Positions 24,534-32,134 of a DNA stretch of 64,000 nucleotides are shown here, piece after piece. Position 1 is the first letter of the stretch. The number at the start of each line of letters is the position of its first letter. The DNA lies in NCBI RefSeq assembly GCF_005116455.1, contig NZ_SWBP01000001.1, positions 1-64,000 of the forward strand. Reading direction: 5' to 3'. The translations under genes were made by a program, and so were the position numbers. The DNA is from Pedobacter cryophilus. GTDB taxonomy: Bacteria; Bacteroidota; Bacteroidia; Sphingobacteriales; Sphingobacteriaceae. The notes beneath the pieces are model-generated. The model ran no database searches. It was not told the origin of the DNA and saw only the letters and a list, made by a program, of their open reading frames with translations.

Positions 24534-25627
24534 GTATGAATAGTTCTGCCTTTCCAAATTAACGACTTATTTAAAGATTTTTTGATGGATAACACCGCAA
24601 TGATTAATAAGTTTATCATTTGAAAGACGTGAAAAAATAGATTTGTAAGTACATTTTGGCCCGAAAGATAAGAAATCATAATTCGGCTAAAGATAATTAA
24701 GGTGACTGCAAAATAGAAAAGCTCAAAATTTAAAAAAATCAATATCATAATGGGACCAAACACAACCATCAATAAATAGATCATCAATCCAATAATGTTT
24801 CCGCCAAAGCCCGCTAACAAGTTTTTACTAAACCCATCTAAACCTTCTTTGTATCCTTTATACATTCGGCAATAAATAAAACCATTAGCCAATAAAGCTT
24901 CTCCGTTAAGCTTATTTTGCTTTACCTTTTTCATGATCTCCACATCTTCTACCACCATATTTTTAACCAATTGATGCCATTGAAATTTAAGATAATTCAC
25001 CTTATCAAATAACATAAACTGCCCACTTGCAGCCGAAAATGAGGGCATTTTACTCAGTTTCACCAACCTTAAAGGCAATAAATTAAGTAGTAAATAATGC
25101 ATTAAAGGTATAATTGCTTTTTCGCCGGCTGTTTCAGTAATTTGATTGGTAAACAAACTGAGTAAAGAAAGCTTACCAATTTGCATTCTGTAAATGGCGT
25201 TGTTAATCAATCCATCTTTCACTTGCTCATCAGCATCTAAAAACAATAAATACTTTCCTTTTGCCTGGTTTGCTAATTGATAGCAAGCGTAATTTTTACC
25301 CAACCATCCCTTTTTTAAAGGTTGCCCTTTAATTACTTTAAAACGCGTATCACTTTTTGAAAATTCTTCGCAAACAGTAAAAGTATGGTCTTCAGATTGA
25401 TCATCTAAAACTATCACTTCAATATTTTGATAATCTTGAACTTTTAAAGAATCTAATAAAGTTAAAATATCCTCTGCCTCGTTTCTGGCGGGGATAAGAA
25501 CAGACACCAAATCATTATAAAATTTAGGAGAACGGGTAAGTTTAGGATTAGATATAAAATTAAATAAGGTGACTGTAAACCTTAAAATCAAAAAAGAAAA
25601 TATGATGTAAAAAAAATAAATCATCAT
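24530..25627 (-). CDS. family 2 glycosyltransferase of the carotenoid cluster
   Basis: A 365-residue membrane glycosyltransferase. After an N-terminal hydrophobic segment comes the GT2 catalytic domain: VLIPARNEAEDILTLLDSL, VIVLDDQSEDHT, KKGWLGKNYACYQLA, and LLFLDADEQ (the DXD-type metal-binding site). The C-terminus holds two to three membrane helices. This layout resembles the GT2 enzymes of staphyloxanthin-type (CrtQ) and CruC-type carotenoid glycosylation. It overlaps the acyltransferase gene by one base (TAATG) and the CruF-like gene by four, so all three are translationally coupled. Glycosylation of a 1'-hydroxy carotenoid is inferred from context. Confidence 0.82.
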   Translation of the reverse strand: MMIYFFYIIFSFLILRFTVTLFNFISNPKLTRSPKFYNDLVSVLIPARNEAEDILTLLDSLKVQDYQNIEVIVLDDQSEDHTFTVCEEFSKSDTRFKVIKGQPLKKGWLGKNYACYQLANQAKGKYLLFLDADEQVKDGLINNAIYRMQIGKLSLLSLFTNQITETAGEKAIIPLMHYLLLNLLPLRLVKLSKMPSFSAASGQFMLFDKVNYLKFQWHQLVKNMVVEDVEIMKKVKQNKLNGEALLANGFIYCRMYKGYKEGLDGFSKNLLAGFGGNIIGLMIYLLMVVFGPIMILIFLNFELFYFAVTLIIFSRIMISYLSGQNVLTNLFFHVFQMINLLIIAVLSIKKSLNKSLIWKGRTIHT

Positions 25628-26250
25628 TATACTTTGGTATCAGTTTGTTGCTTTAAAGAACCTTCATAATGCTTATTGTAAGCACTTTTTATCACCTGTA
25701 AACTGGTATATTCTTGTGCTTCCCAATTTTCTAAATAAATAGTTATTGATGGTTTTCTATGGTCAAAATAATCTGTAACCATGGCAGCAAAAATGTATTG
25801 AAATTGTTTTTTAGAAGCTGCTACAATTTTACTCAATCCTTTTTCAAAATTAACGGCAGAAACATGAGAAGAGTGCAATTCGCCTTGAGGAAAAATTAAA
25901 ACTAAATTTTTAGGATCGTCTAATAGCTCTCCTGCATATTCTAATGATTGAATTAAACTCTTGGCATTTCTTTGAATTCCAAATGCACCTAAATATTTTA
26001 GGAATTTTACTTTTTGGGCGGTTTCTTCTAAAACCATCACATGAAATTTCTTTTTAAAATAGATTTTATTAAGGTGAAAAATTAAAAAACCGTCCCACCA
26101 GCTAAAATGATTTGCCAATAATAAAATCGCTTTATCATCTGAAAAAGGTTCTTCATTAAACTTAAATGAATGAAAATCTTTCCTGATAATTTTAGAAATA
26201 TACCATGAAAAAAAACTGAAAATGATTTTATTAGATTTTGGTTTAATCAT
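25627..26250 (-). CDS. PlsC-type acyltransferase of the carotenoid cluster
   Basis: A 207-residue glycerolipid-type acyltransferase. The NHX4D motif appears as LLANHFSWWDGFL, the substrate region as FLKYLGAFGIQRNAKSL, and the third block as LVLIFPQGELHSSH. Such enzymes transfer acyl chains to lysophosphatidate, but small members near carotenoid genes (CruD, CrtO of staphyloxanthin synthesis) acylate the sugar of carotenoid glycosides. The gene is 22 bases downstream of the CrtD-like desaturase and overlaps the glycosyltransferase gene. The carotenoid role is an inference from this arrangement. Confidence 0.82.
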   Translation of the reverse strand: MIKPKSNKIIFSFFSWYISKIIRKDFHSFKFNEEPFSDDKAILLLANHFSWWDGFLIFHLNKIYFKKKFHVMVLEETAQKVKFLKYLGAFGIQRNAKSLIQSLEYAGELLDDPKNLVLIFPQGELHSSHVSAVNFEKGLSKIVAASKKQFQYIFAAMVTDYFDHRKPSITIYLENWEAQEYTSLQVIKSAYNKHYEGSLKQQTDTKV

Positions 26251-26272
26251 GCTTTTTATTCCAAAGGCTAAT

Positions 26273-27742
26273 TTACAGTTTTGATGGTATCATTTCCGAA
26301 ACAATTTTAGCCGATAATAAAGCCAATGGAATTCCACCACCGGGATGCACACTCCCTCCAACAAAATATAAGTTCCCAATTTTTTTAGAGAAATTTGCAT
26401 GCCTCAAAAATGCTGAAAATTGATCATTAGAGCTTGTTCCATATAAAGAACCCTGATAGGAAGAAGTTTTTGATTCTATTAAAACCGGGTCTAAAACGGT
26501 TTCATTTTCTATTAAACTTTCTAAGTCTATTTTTAATCTTTGATTGATTTTTTTTATAATATTTTGCCTCGCTTCTAACTTAAAAGCTTCCCAGTTTTGC
26601 CCTACATTATTGGGTACATTTATCATGGTAAACCAATTTTCACATCCTTTTGGTGCATCATCTTCTTTATGCTTTGAGCTAATGTTGATATAAACCGTTG
26701 GATCGTCAAAAAGGGTTTTGGTTTTAAAAATATGATTAAATTCCTTTTGATAATTTTGAGTGAAAAAAATATTGTGTAAGCCTAATTCTGAAAATTCTTT
26801 TTTGATTCCCCAATAAAATATCAATGCCGAACTTGACCTTTCTTGCTTTAAAATCTTTTGAGGTTGAGTTTCATCTTTCAACAATTTCTTATAGGTAAAA
26901 TAAACATCCATATTTGAAATTACCAAATCACTTTCTTGTAGTTCTCCATTAACTCTTATACCTACTGCCTTTTTATTTTTGACAACAATTTCATCTACCA
27001 AATTTTGATATTGAAATTTCACCCCTAAATCTTCGGCTAACTTTACCAACGATTGTGTAATATCAAACATTCCTTTATCCGGAAAATAAGCGCCAAAATG
27101 CTGTTCTAAATGCGGAATTACATTTAAAGTTGCTGGTGCTTGATAAGGGTTGGAGCCATTATAAGTGGCAAATCGGTTAGCGTATTGAACCATCTTTTCA
27201 TCGGTAAAAAAAGACTCATTTGCTTTTGCCATAGTTCTAAAAGCATCAATTTCAAAAAACCTTAAAAAAGATTTAAAAGTTTGACGATTAAAAAATGTAG
27301 CCAAACGATGTAAAGATTTTTCTAAAAAAACCCGATGGGTGATATCGTAAATACGCTCACTCTTGTTTAAAAAGCTTTTAATTTCTTGTGAAGAAGATTT
27401 AGTTTTTTTTGCAATCTCTGCTCCAAACTGGTTAACATCTGAAGATGCTTTAAGCATAGTTCCATCATCCCAAAAATAACGGCAAACTTCTTCTAGCTTT
27501 TGATATTTAAAGAACTCTGTTGGATTTTTACCTGCTAATTCAAAAAGTTCATCAACATATTGGGGCATGGTAAATAAGCTAGGTCCTGCATCAAACCTAT
27601 AATTTCCTTGTTCAAATTCAGATAATTTTCCTCCGGGATAACTATTAGCTTCAAAAACCTGCACCTCATAACCTTTAACGGCTAATCTAATTGCTGAACC
27701 TATTCCAGCTATTCCGGCTCCTATTATTATGGCTTTTGGCAT
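26273..27742 (-). CDS. crtD: CrtI-family carotenoid desaturase, CrtD-like
   Basis: A 489-residue FAD-dependent desaturase of the CrtI family. The dinucleotide-binding motif IIGAGIAGIGSAIRLAVKGYEVQVFEAN is followed by YPGGKLSEF and FDAGPSLFTMPQYVDELF. The C-terminus shows the FAD-contact block LYFVGGSVHPGGGIPLALLSAKIVSEMI. Bacteroidota phytoene desaturases as I recall them carry GPSWYWMP-type sequence, whereas 1-hydroxycarotenoid 3,4-desaturases (CrtD) carry GPSLFTMP, so CrtD is preferred. The CruF-like hydratase three genes downstream makes the expected 1'-hydroxy substrate. Phytoene desaturase remains the alternative. It is the first gene of the cluster. Confidence 0.78.
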   Translation of the reverse strand: MPKAIIIGAGIAGIGSAIRLAVKGYEVQVFEANSYPGGKLSEFEQGNYRFDAGPSLFTMPQYVDELFELAGKNPTEFFKYQKLEEVCRYFWDDGTMLKASSDVNQFGAEIAKKTKSSSQEIKSFLNKSERIYDITHRVFLEKSLHRLATFFNRQTFKSFLRFFEIDAFRTMAKANESFFTDEKMVQYANRFATYNGSNPYQAPATLNVIPHLEQHFGAYFPDKGMFDITQSLVKLAEDLGVKFQYQNLVDEIVVKNKKAVGIRVNGELQESDLVISNMDVYFTYKKLLKDETQPQKILKQERSSSALIFYWGIKKEFSELGLHNIFFTQNYQKEFNHIFKTKTLFDDPTVYINISSKHKEDDAPKGCENWFTMINVPNNVGQNWEAFKLEARQNIIKKINQRLKIDLESLIENETVLDPVLIESKTSSYQGSLYGTSSNDQFSAFLRHANFSKKIGNLYFVGGSVHPGGGIPLALLSAKIVSEMIPSKL

Positions 27743-27858
27743 TCATACAATAATACAAGAAACCGCCCTATTTTGTTCACTAATTAATCTGTTGTTTGCG
27801 TTTAAACTTTTTATACTTTAGTTTCGTAAAAGTTAAAAATTAGAATTAATAAATTCCT

Positions 27859-28896
27859 ATGAATTTTATATACTACAATTTAAATAAAATCCGATTTTTA
27901 CAAAAAAGCTATAGCCTTAAATTTTTATTTATTGCCTTTTTAGGAATTCACATTCCCCTTATTGGAGTTATCATTTTTATTTTAAATAGCCCCAATCAAT
28001 CCTTTTCTAAAGGAACTATTATTAGTTTAACCCTTATTCTTACCCTTATAGCGGCATTAGCCACTTTAGCTATTTTAAAAAATTTACTCGCCCCTTTAAT
28101 CATCTCAAAAAAATCTTTAGAAGATTATCTTACTAAAAAGCAATTACCAAATCTTCCTTTAAATTATTTAGACGAGGCTGGGATATTAATGAGTTTAATT
28201 CAAAAAACAGTAAATTCTTTAGATTTACACATCAAAGAAAAACAAGAAATCACCACTTTGGTATCTCACAATTTAAGAACCCCTTTAAATCAAATTAAAG
28301 GATTGTGTGAATTAACTAAAATTGATGCCGCAAACTCAACTGAATATATTAATCAAATAAACTCAATAGCCAATTTACAACTTCAAGGACTCACTGAACT
28401 ATTAGACCAATTGATGCATAATAATTTAGAAGCTTCCACAAGGGTTGAAGCCTATGAAATTGGCAATTTAATTGACATAGAATTAAACAATGCTCAGCTC
28501 CAATTCAAGAAAAAGAATCTTACACTTGTTTATAAAAAATCAAACCGGTCACTATTAACCACCGCAAATGAGAAAAAAATTAGTCTGGTGTTTCAAAATT
28601 TAATTTCTAATGCCATAAAATTCTCTTTTAATGGTGGCAAAATTTATGTCGAAACAAAGAGTAAAGATCAAAAATTAGAAATATTGGTAAGGGATGAGGG
28701 AATGGGTTTTTCTGAAAATTATAAACCAAATCTATTTAAAGATGCCAGAAACTTAGGACGATTAGGGACAGAAAACGAGCCTTCAGTTGGCTTAGGCTTA
28801 CATCTTTCTAAAAGAACTGTTGAACAATTGGGAGGCCTGTTGGTGGGCCATAGTGATGGTGAAAATAAAGGCGCTACCTTTTCTATCATCATTTAA
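27859..28896 (+). CDS. membrane sensor histidine kinase (orphan)
   Basis: A 345-residue histidine kinase. Two membrane helices (about 21-44 and 53-73) are separated by only a few residues, so there is no periplasmic sensor domain. The H-box is LVSHNLRTPLNQIKG (His137). The ATPase domain shows the N-box LVFQNLISNAIKFS, G1 VRDEGMGFS and G2 GLGLHLSKRTVEQLGG. The signal may be sensed in or near the membrane. No response-regulator gene is adjacent. It starts 116 bases from the divergent carotenoid cluster, so it might share regulation with it, but nothing proves a link. Confidence 0.87.
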   Translation: MNFIYYNLNKIRFLQKSYSLKFLFIAFLGIHIPLIGVIIFILNSPNQSFSKGTIISLTLILTLIAALATLAILKNLLAPLIISKKSLEDYLTKKQLPNLPLNYLDEAGILMSLIQKTVNSLDLHIKEKQEITTLVSHNLRTPLNQIKGLCELTKIDAANSTEYINQINSIANLQLQGLTELLDQLMHNNLEASTRVEAYEIGNLIDIELNNAQLQFKKKNLTLVYKKSNRSLLTTANEKKISLVFQNLISNAIKFSFNGGKIYVETKSKDQKLEILVRDEGMGFSENYKPNLFKDARNLGRLGTENEPSVGLGLHLSKRTVEQLGGLLVGHSDGENKGATFSIII

Positions 28897-28900
28897 ACCA

Positions 28901-30301
28901 TCATTTTAACTGATTTAATAAATTGAATATTTTTTGTCTCATGGCTGTTGTACTTCCTTTGTAATTGTTGATAATAATTGAAAAACAAACTGGAGATTGC
29001 CCATCTACTTTTGAATATCCAGCGTAAGCTAAAACATCGGCTATGGTTCCGCTTTTCATTTTTAGGTTATTATTTAAAGGTAAACTCTCTAAATAAGTAG
29101 GGTACCAAGGTTGTTTTTGAGCAAAAGAAAGCACTTTTGCCATGGTTAAAGTAGTTACTCTATCCGCCGGAGATAAACCGCTTCCATCTCCAATATTTAA
29201 GGTCTCCTGGTCAATTCCTTTATCTTCCCAAAACTTCCGCAGCACTTTAATACCATCTACAGTAGAAGCACTTTTGCCAAACTTGCTCCCCAAAGTTCTA
29301 AGCAATTGTTCTCCATATAAATTGATACTTTTTTGGTTAAACCAATAAATAATTTCTTTTAAAGGAGGAGAGATAATAGTGGTTAACAGCGACTTTTTAT
29401 CTCCATTTTTTTGACCTAAAATTCTTGAAGTGGTAAAATCTAACACCTTAATATTACTTTTTTGCAGAAACGCTAGAACATCGTAAGCCATTGCCAAAGC
29501 CGGATCTGGTAGAGAAAGGCCAATCTTTTTCTTCAAATCTATTCCGTAAGTTCCTCTTAAGTAAATGGTAGAAGTATAAGGTGCCGAATAAGCATATACA
29601 TCATCTCCCGAACCTATTCCGCCTGCTGTAAGCTCATTTTTAATATCTAAAAAAGGATAAACTTCTCCGTTTGAGATTTTTACTGCCGAGCCAATAGTTT
29701 TACCCGGAGAAAAAATAAGCTCAAGCTGATTTTCTCCCCAGCTTAAAGCGGATGTACCAGCGCCGTAATAATTTCCAATATCTTGCCAAATCCAACCAAT
29801 GGGTAATGATTGTGTATCCCAAGCGCTATCATCGGCAATAATTTTTCCGTTAACAGATTGTATTCCGGCTTTTTGCAAAGCAAACAAAACTTGGTTAAGT
29901 ACAGATTCTTTGGTGCTTGTTTTCCACCTCGCACTCCCTAATGTAGGGTCGCCGCTTCCGCTGATGATGATATCTCCGTTTAAAATTCCATTTTCTATGG
30001 CTCCCGAATAAAAAATCTCTGTTTTGTAAGTAAAATCTTCTCCTAATAAGGCTAAGGCTGTTGCCGATGTAATTGTTTTAAGCGTAGATGCTGGTGCTAA
30101 TCCAGTATTTTGATTTCCGCCAAAAATTAGCTCTCCATTGCCTGAATTTAAAACGGTGAAAGATGCAGAGCCATATTTTAACTGCTCATCTGCAGAGAAT
30201 TTATTAAAAGCTACTTGTAATTTTGAAGAAAGTGTTTGGGCTTGCGCCGATGCAAAAGTGAAGAATATAAATAGAGATATGAGTAGTGTTAATTTTTTCA
30301 T
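28901..30301 (-). CDS. dacB: D-alanyl-D-alanine carboxypeptidase/endopeptidase PBP4
   Basis: A 466-residue low-molecular-mass penicillin-binding protein (peptidase S13). A signal peptide (MKKLTLLISLFIFFTFASAQAQ) precedes the domain. Active-site motifs are SxxK in APASTLKTITSAT, SxN in KSINLYGEQ and KSGT near the C-terminus (MKSGTIADVLAYAGY). The large insertion typical of PBP4 lies after the first motif. It trims peptidoglycan cross-bridges in the periplasm. The frame is open upstream by 16 codons, but the ATG at 30301 gives a proper signal peptide. It converges with the histidine kinase gene, stops four bases apart. Confidence 0.93.
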   Translation of the reverse strand: MKKLTLLISLFIFFTFASAQAQTLSSKLQVAFNKFSADEQLKYGSASFTVLNSGNGELIFGGNQNTGLAPASTLKTITSATALALLGEDFTYKTEIFYSGAIENGILNGDIIISGSGDPTLGSARWKTSTKESVLNQVLFALQKAGIQSVNGKIIADDSAWDTQSLPIGWIWQDIGNYYGAGTSALSWGENQLELIFSPGKTIGSAVKISNGEVYPFLDIKNELTAGGIGSGDDVYAYSAPYTSTIYLRGTYGIDLKKKIGLSLPDPALAMAYDVLAFLQKSNIKVLDFTTSRILGQKNGDKKSLLTTIISPPLKEIIYWFNQKSINLYGEQLLRTLGSKFGKSASTVDGIKVLRKFWEDKGIDQETLNIGDGSGLSPADRVTTLTMAKVLSFAQKQPWYPTYLESLPLNNNLKMKSGTIADVLAYAGYSKVDGQSPVCFSIIINNYKGSTTAMRQKIFNLLNQLK

Positions 30302-30365
30302 TGCTGCAAAATAAGGATAAGAGACAATAGAACGAATTTTAGAGCGCAAAAATTGGATAGATAAT

Positions 30366-30393
30366 AAAGGATAACCCGAGGGTCATGCCTACG
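30366..30393. repeat. palindromic repeat family 1, half copy C
   Basis: Only the right-hand half of the element is present (AAAGGATAACCCGAGGGT, then CATGCCTACG with two changes). It lies 44 bases left of a full copy, in the same orientation. Confidence 0.6.
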
Positions 30394-30436
30394 TATGCTG
30401 AAAATTAATTCCAAATTCGAAGACAGGATAGGTTTT

Positions 30437-30499
30437 GTAGGGATAATCCTCGGATTATCCGTTTAGAACAAGAAGGACAACCCGAGGGTTATCCTTACG
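30437..30499. repeat. palindromic repeat family 1, copy D
   Basis: A short full copy with left hairpin GGATAATCC-TC-GGATTATCC, a linker of about 13 bases, and a right hairpin carrying one change. The outer arm ends in TTATCCTTAC. Confidence 0.7.
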
Positions 30500-30656
30500 T
30501 ATTTCAAAAATAAAAACAAACTTTGGGGCTTTTAAAGATAAATTCGATATCTGCTGGATGATTAGTTTCAATACCCAAGCATTATCTAATTAAAATCTCT
30601 GAATTTATCACATCATAAATGTGTGATAATGGTTGATGAAAAAATAATATAAAACA

Positions 30657-30688
30657 CTTAGTGTAATGGAAAATTTCATTACACTAAG
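30657..30688 (-). terminator. hairpin beyond the twin-motif lipoprotein gene
   Basis: TTAGTGTAATG (30659-30669) pairs with CATTACACTAA (30678-30688), with an 8-base loop GAAAATTT. On the minus strand it follows the lipoprotein stop codon within a few bases and is followed by A/T-rich sequence. It is a likely weak intrinsic terminator. Confidence 0.55.
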
Positions 30689-30695
30689 TAAAAAT

Positions 30696-31067
30696 CTATG
30701 TTAAAGGAGCTCCAACAGGAAGCTCGCATTTATGTCCTGGTTGGCCATGTGCCGGGTTTAACTTTACAGATCCAGCAGCAGCAGATGGTTGCTGCATTTC
30801 TACTTTTGGCTGCGGTAATTCTACCGATTTAGGCTGTGAAGCGCCTCCATTTGCTGGAAATGGAGCACCTTCTGGTAAAGCACAATCATGAAACGGTTGT
30901 CCGTGTGGAGGATTATTTGTAGGTTTTTGTCCAGCCTGAGTTCCCTCTATAATATTTGTTGGTAAAGGATTTTTTGTAGGATCGCTAACTGTTTCAGTTT
31001 TGTTAGCATTAGATTGGCAAGCCGTTATTGCAAATGCTAAAGAGAAGATAACCAATAATTTTTTCAT
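30696..31067 (-). CDS. lipoprotein with two HGQPxHxCxLPxGAP motifs
   Basis: A 123-residue lipoprotein (signal ending AFAITACQS). After a Thr/Asn/Pro-rich linker it carries two copies of one short motif: NPPHGQPFHDCALPEGAPFP (about residues 52-71) and NPAHGQPGHKCELPVGAPLT (about 104-123), the second forming the exact C-terminus. Each copy has two His and one Cys, which could bind a metal such as copper or heme iron. Single copies of a similar motif are, as I recall, found at the ends of other Bacteroidota envelope proteins. No function is assigned. It sits in the repeat-rich stretch. Confidence 0.8.
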   Translation of the reverse strand: MKKLLVIFSLAFAITACQSNANKTETVSDPTKNPLPTNIIEGTQAGQKPTNNPPHGQPFHDCALPEGAPFPANGGASQPKSVELPQPKVEMQQPSAAAGSVKLNPAHGQPGHKCELPVGAPLT

Positions 31068-31209
31068 TAGAATATTTATTTCGTTGATGAATTAAACACG
31101 TTTATATTTTAATAGTAAATTACACTATAATTATTTAAAGTATGGGTGTTTAAAATGTAATATTAATGATTGGTATTCACAACCTGATCAAAAGAGCAGG
31201 ATGGGTTTT

Positions 31210-31291
31210 GTAGGGATAATCCTCGGATTATCCGTTTATGAAAAGTTAATCAATTTATAATTATACAGGATAACCCGAGGGTTATCCCTAC
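31210..31291. repeat. palindromic repeat family 1, copy E
   Basis: A full copy with intact outer arms GTAGGGATAA / TTATCCCTAC and both nested hairpins intact. The internal linker closely matches that of copy B at 5701-5780, so these two are the closest relatives in the window. The rest of the 272-base gap 31068-31339 shows nothing clear. Confidence 0.75.
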
Positions 31292-31339
31292 ATATTGCGT
31301 AGAAACGCTATACTAAACGTTACCAACAGAATTAAAACA

Positions 31340-31858
31340 TTAAACTATGCTTTTAACCAACACTTTTTCATAAGCTTTTCTAGCACTTCCTCTAAAATAT
31401 ACATCGCCACAATAAGTATAACCCGCTTTTTCAAAGCTTTTCATCATCGCTAAATTATCGAAATTAGTATCAGCTTTTACACTATAAATGTTATGACCGA
31501 GAGCAAAATCTTCAATAAATCTCATCATTTCTTTGGCCAAACCTTTGCCCAAATAATCCTCGGCAATAGCTACCCGATGAAACACCACAAAATCATCATT
31601 TGTTAGCCATTTACCCTCAATATTTGCATAAGCGGGTTCATCATTTATAAAAACTGCACAATAACCTATCACTTTTTCATTACCGGTTAATACAAAACCA
31701 GCCTCTTTCTCCATATCGTTTTTTATCACTTCTGGGTTGGGATAACCATCTTGCCATTGATTACTGCCGTCTTCTTTTCTGCGTTGTATGGCCTTTTGTA
31801 ATATCTCCCAAATTTGAGGGATTTCATTTAGAGTTGCTTTTCTAAATTTAATATTCAT
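31340..31858 (-). CDS. GNAT family N-acetyltransferase
   Basis: A 172-residue GNAT acetyltransferase. The N-terminus IKFRKATLNEIPQIWEILQKAI is a typical first strand and helix. The acetyl-CoA binding motif A is seen in VFHRVAIAEDYLGKGLAKEMMRFIEDFA, followed by NIYSVKADTNFDNLAMMKSFEKAGYTYCGDVYF. The substrate is unknown. It is flanked on both sides by copies of repeat family 1 (31210-31291 and 31870-31950), so it stands alone as a transcription unit. Confidence 0.87.
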   Translation of the reverse strand: MNIKFRKATLNEIPQIWEILQKAIQRRKEDGSNQWQDGYPNPEVIKNDMEKEAGFVLTGNEKVIGYCAVFINDEPAYANIEGKWLTNDDFVVFHRVAIAEDYLGKGLAKEMMRFIEDFALGHNIYSVKADTNFDNLAMMKSFEKAGYTYCGDVYFRGSARKAYEKVLVKSIV

Positions 31859-31869
31859 GATAATATATT

Positions 31870-31950
31870 GTAGGGATAATCCTCGGATTATCCGTTTGTG
31901 AAAAGGTTTAATTCTTAAAATTTGAAGGATAACCCGAGGGTTATCTCTAC
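31870..31950. repeat. palindromic repeat family 1, copy F
   Basis: A full copy starting GTAGGGATAA and ending TTATCTCTAC (one change in the outer arm). Both nested hairpins are intact. It starts 12 bases upstream of the GNAT start codon, so it lies in that gene's promoter region. Confidence 0.75.
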
Positions 31951-31976
31951 ATTTTTTGCAATAGCCAACAACTCGG

Positions 31977-32110
31977 TTAAGTGTTCCTTTTTCAGGATCA
32001 CTTAAATGTTTCTGGACTTCGTCCGTTATAAATTACCTTATCGCTTCGAATGCCGGATACAGTCCTCAGTTTTCATGTTTAGGTTTAAGTGATCCTTCGG
32101 AACACTTAAA
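31977..32110. repeat. 134-bp element with terminal inverted repeats
   Basis: The ends 31977-32006 (TTAAGTGTTCC...GGATCACTTAAA) and 32084-32110 (TTTAAGTGATCC...GGAACACTTAA) are reverse complements with a few mismatches. Each end is itself nearly palindromic. The interior is about 77 bases and non-coding. It looks like a MITE, ending 25 bases past the reverse transcriptase stop codon. It could alternatively be a structured RNA transcribed with that gene. Confidence 0.7.
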
Positions 32111-32134
32111 TCAGAATGGGGAAAATTAGACAAT

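Larger units (their letters stand above)
30302..30695. other. intergenic gap with family 1 repeats
   Basis: This 394-base gap between PBP4 and the lipoprotein gene contains a half copy (30366-30393) and a full copy (30437-30499) of palindromic repeat family 1. The rest is A/T-rich. The segment 30655-30685 contains TAGTGTAATGGAAAATTTCATTACACTA as a palindrome-like hairpin just beyond the lipoprotein stop, plausibly its terminator although the T-run is poor. No gene is seen. Confidence 0.6.

Noticed and set aside
30366-31950. CRISPR array formed by the family 1 repeats
   Set aside because: Units are irregularly spaced over 1.6 kb, interrupted by genes, internally palindromic, and also present 25 kb away. 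No cas gene is present.
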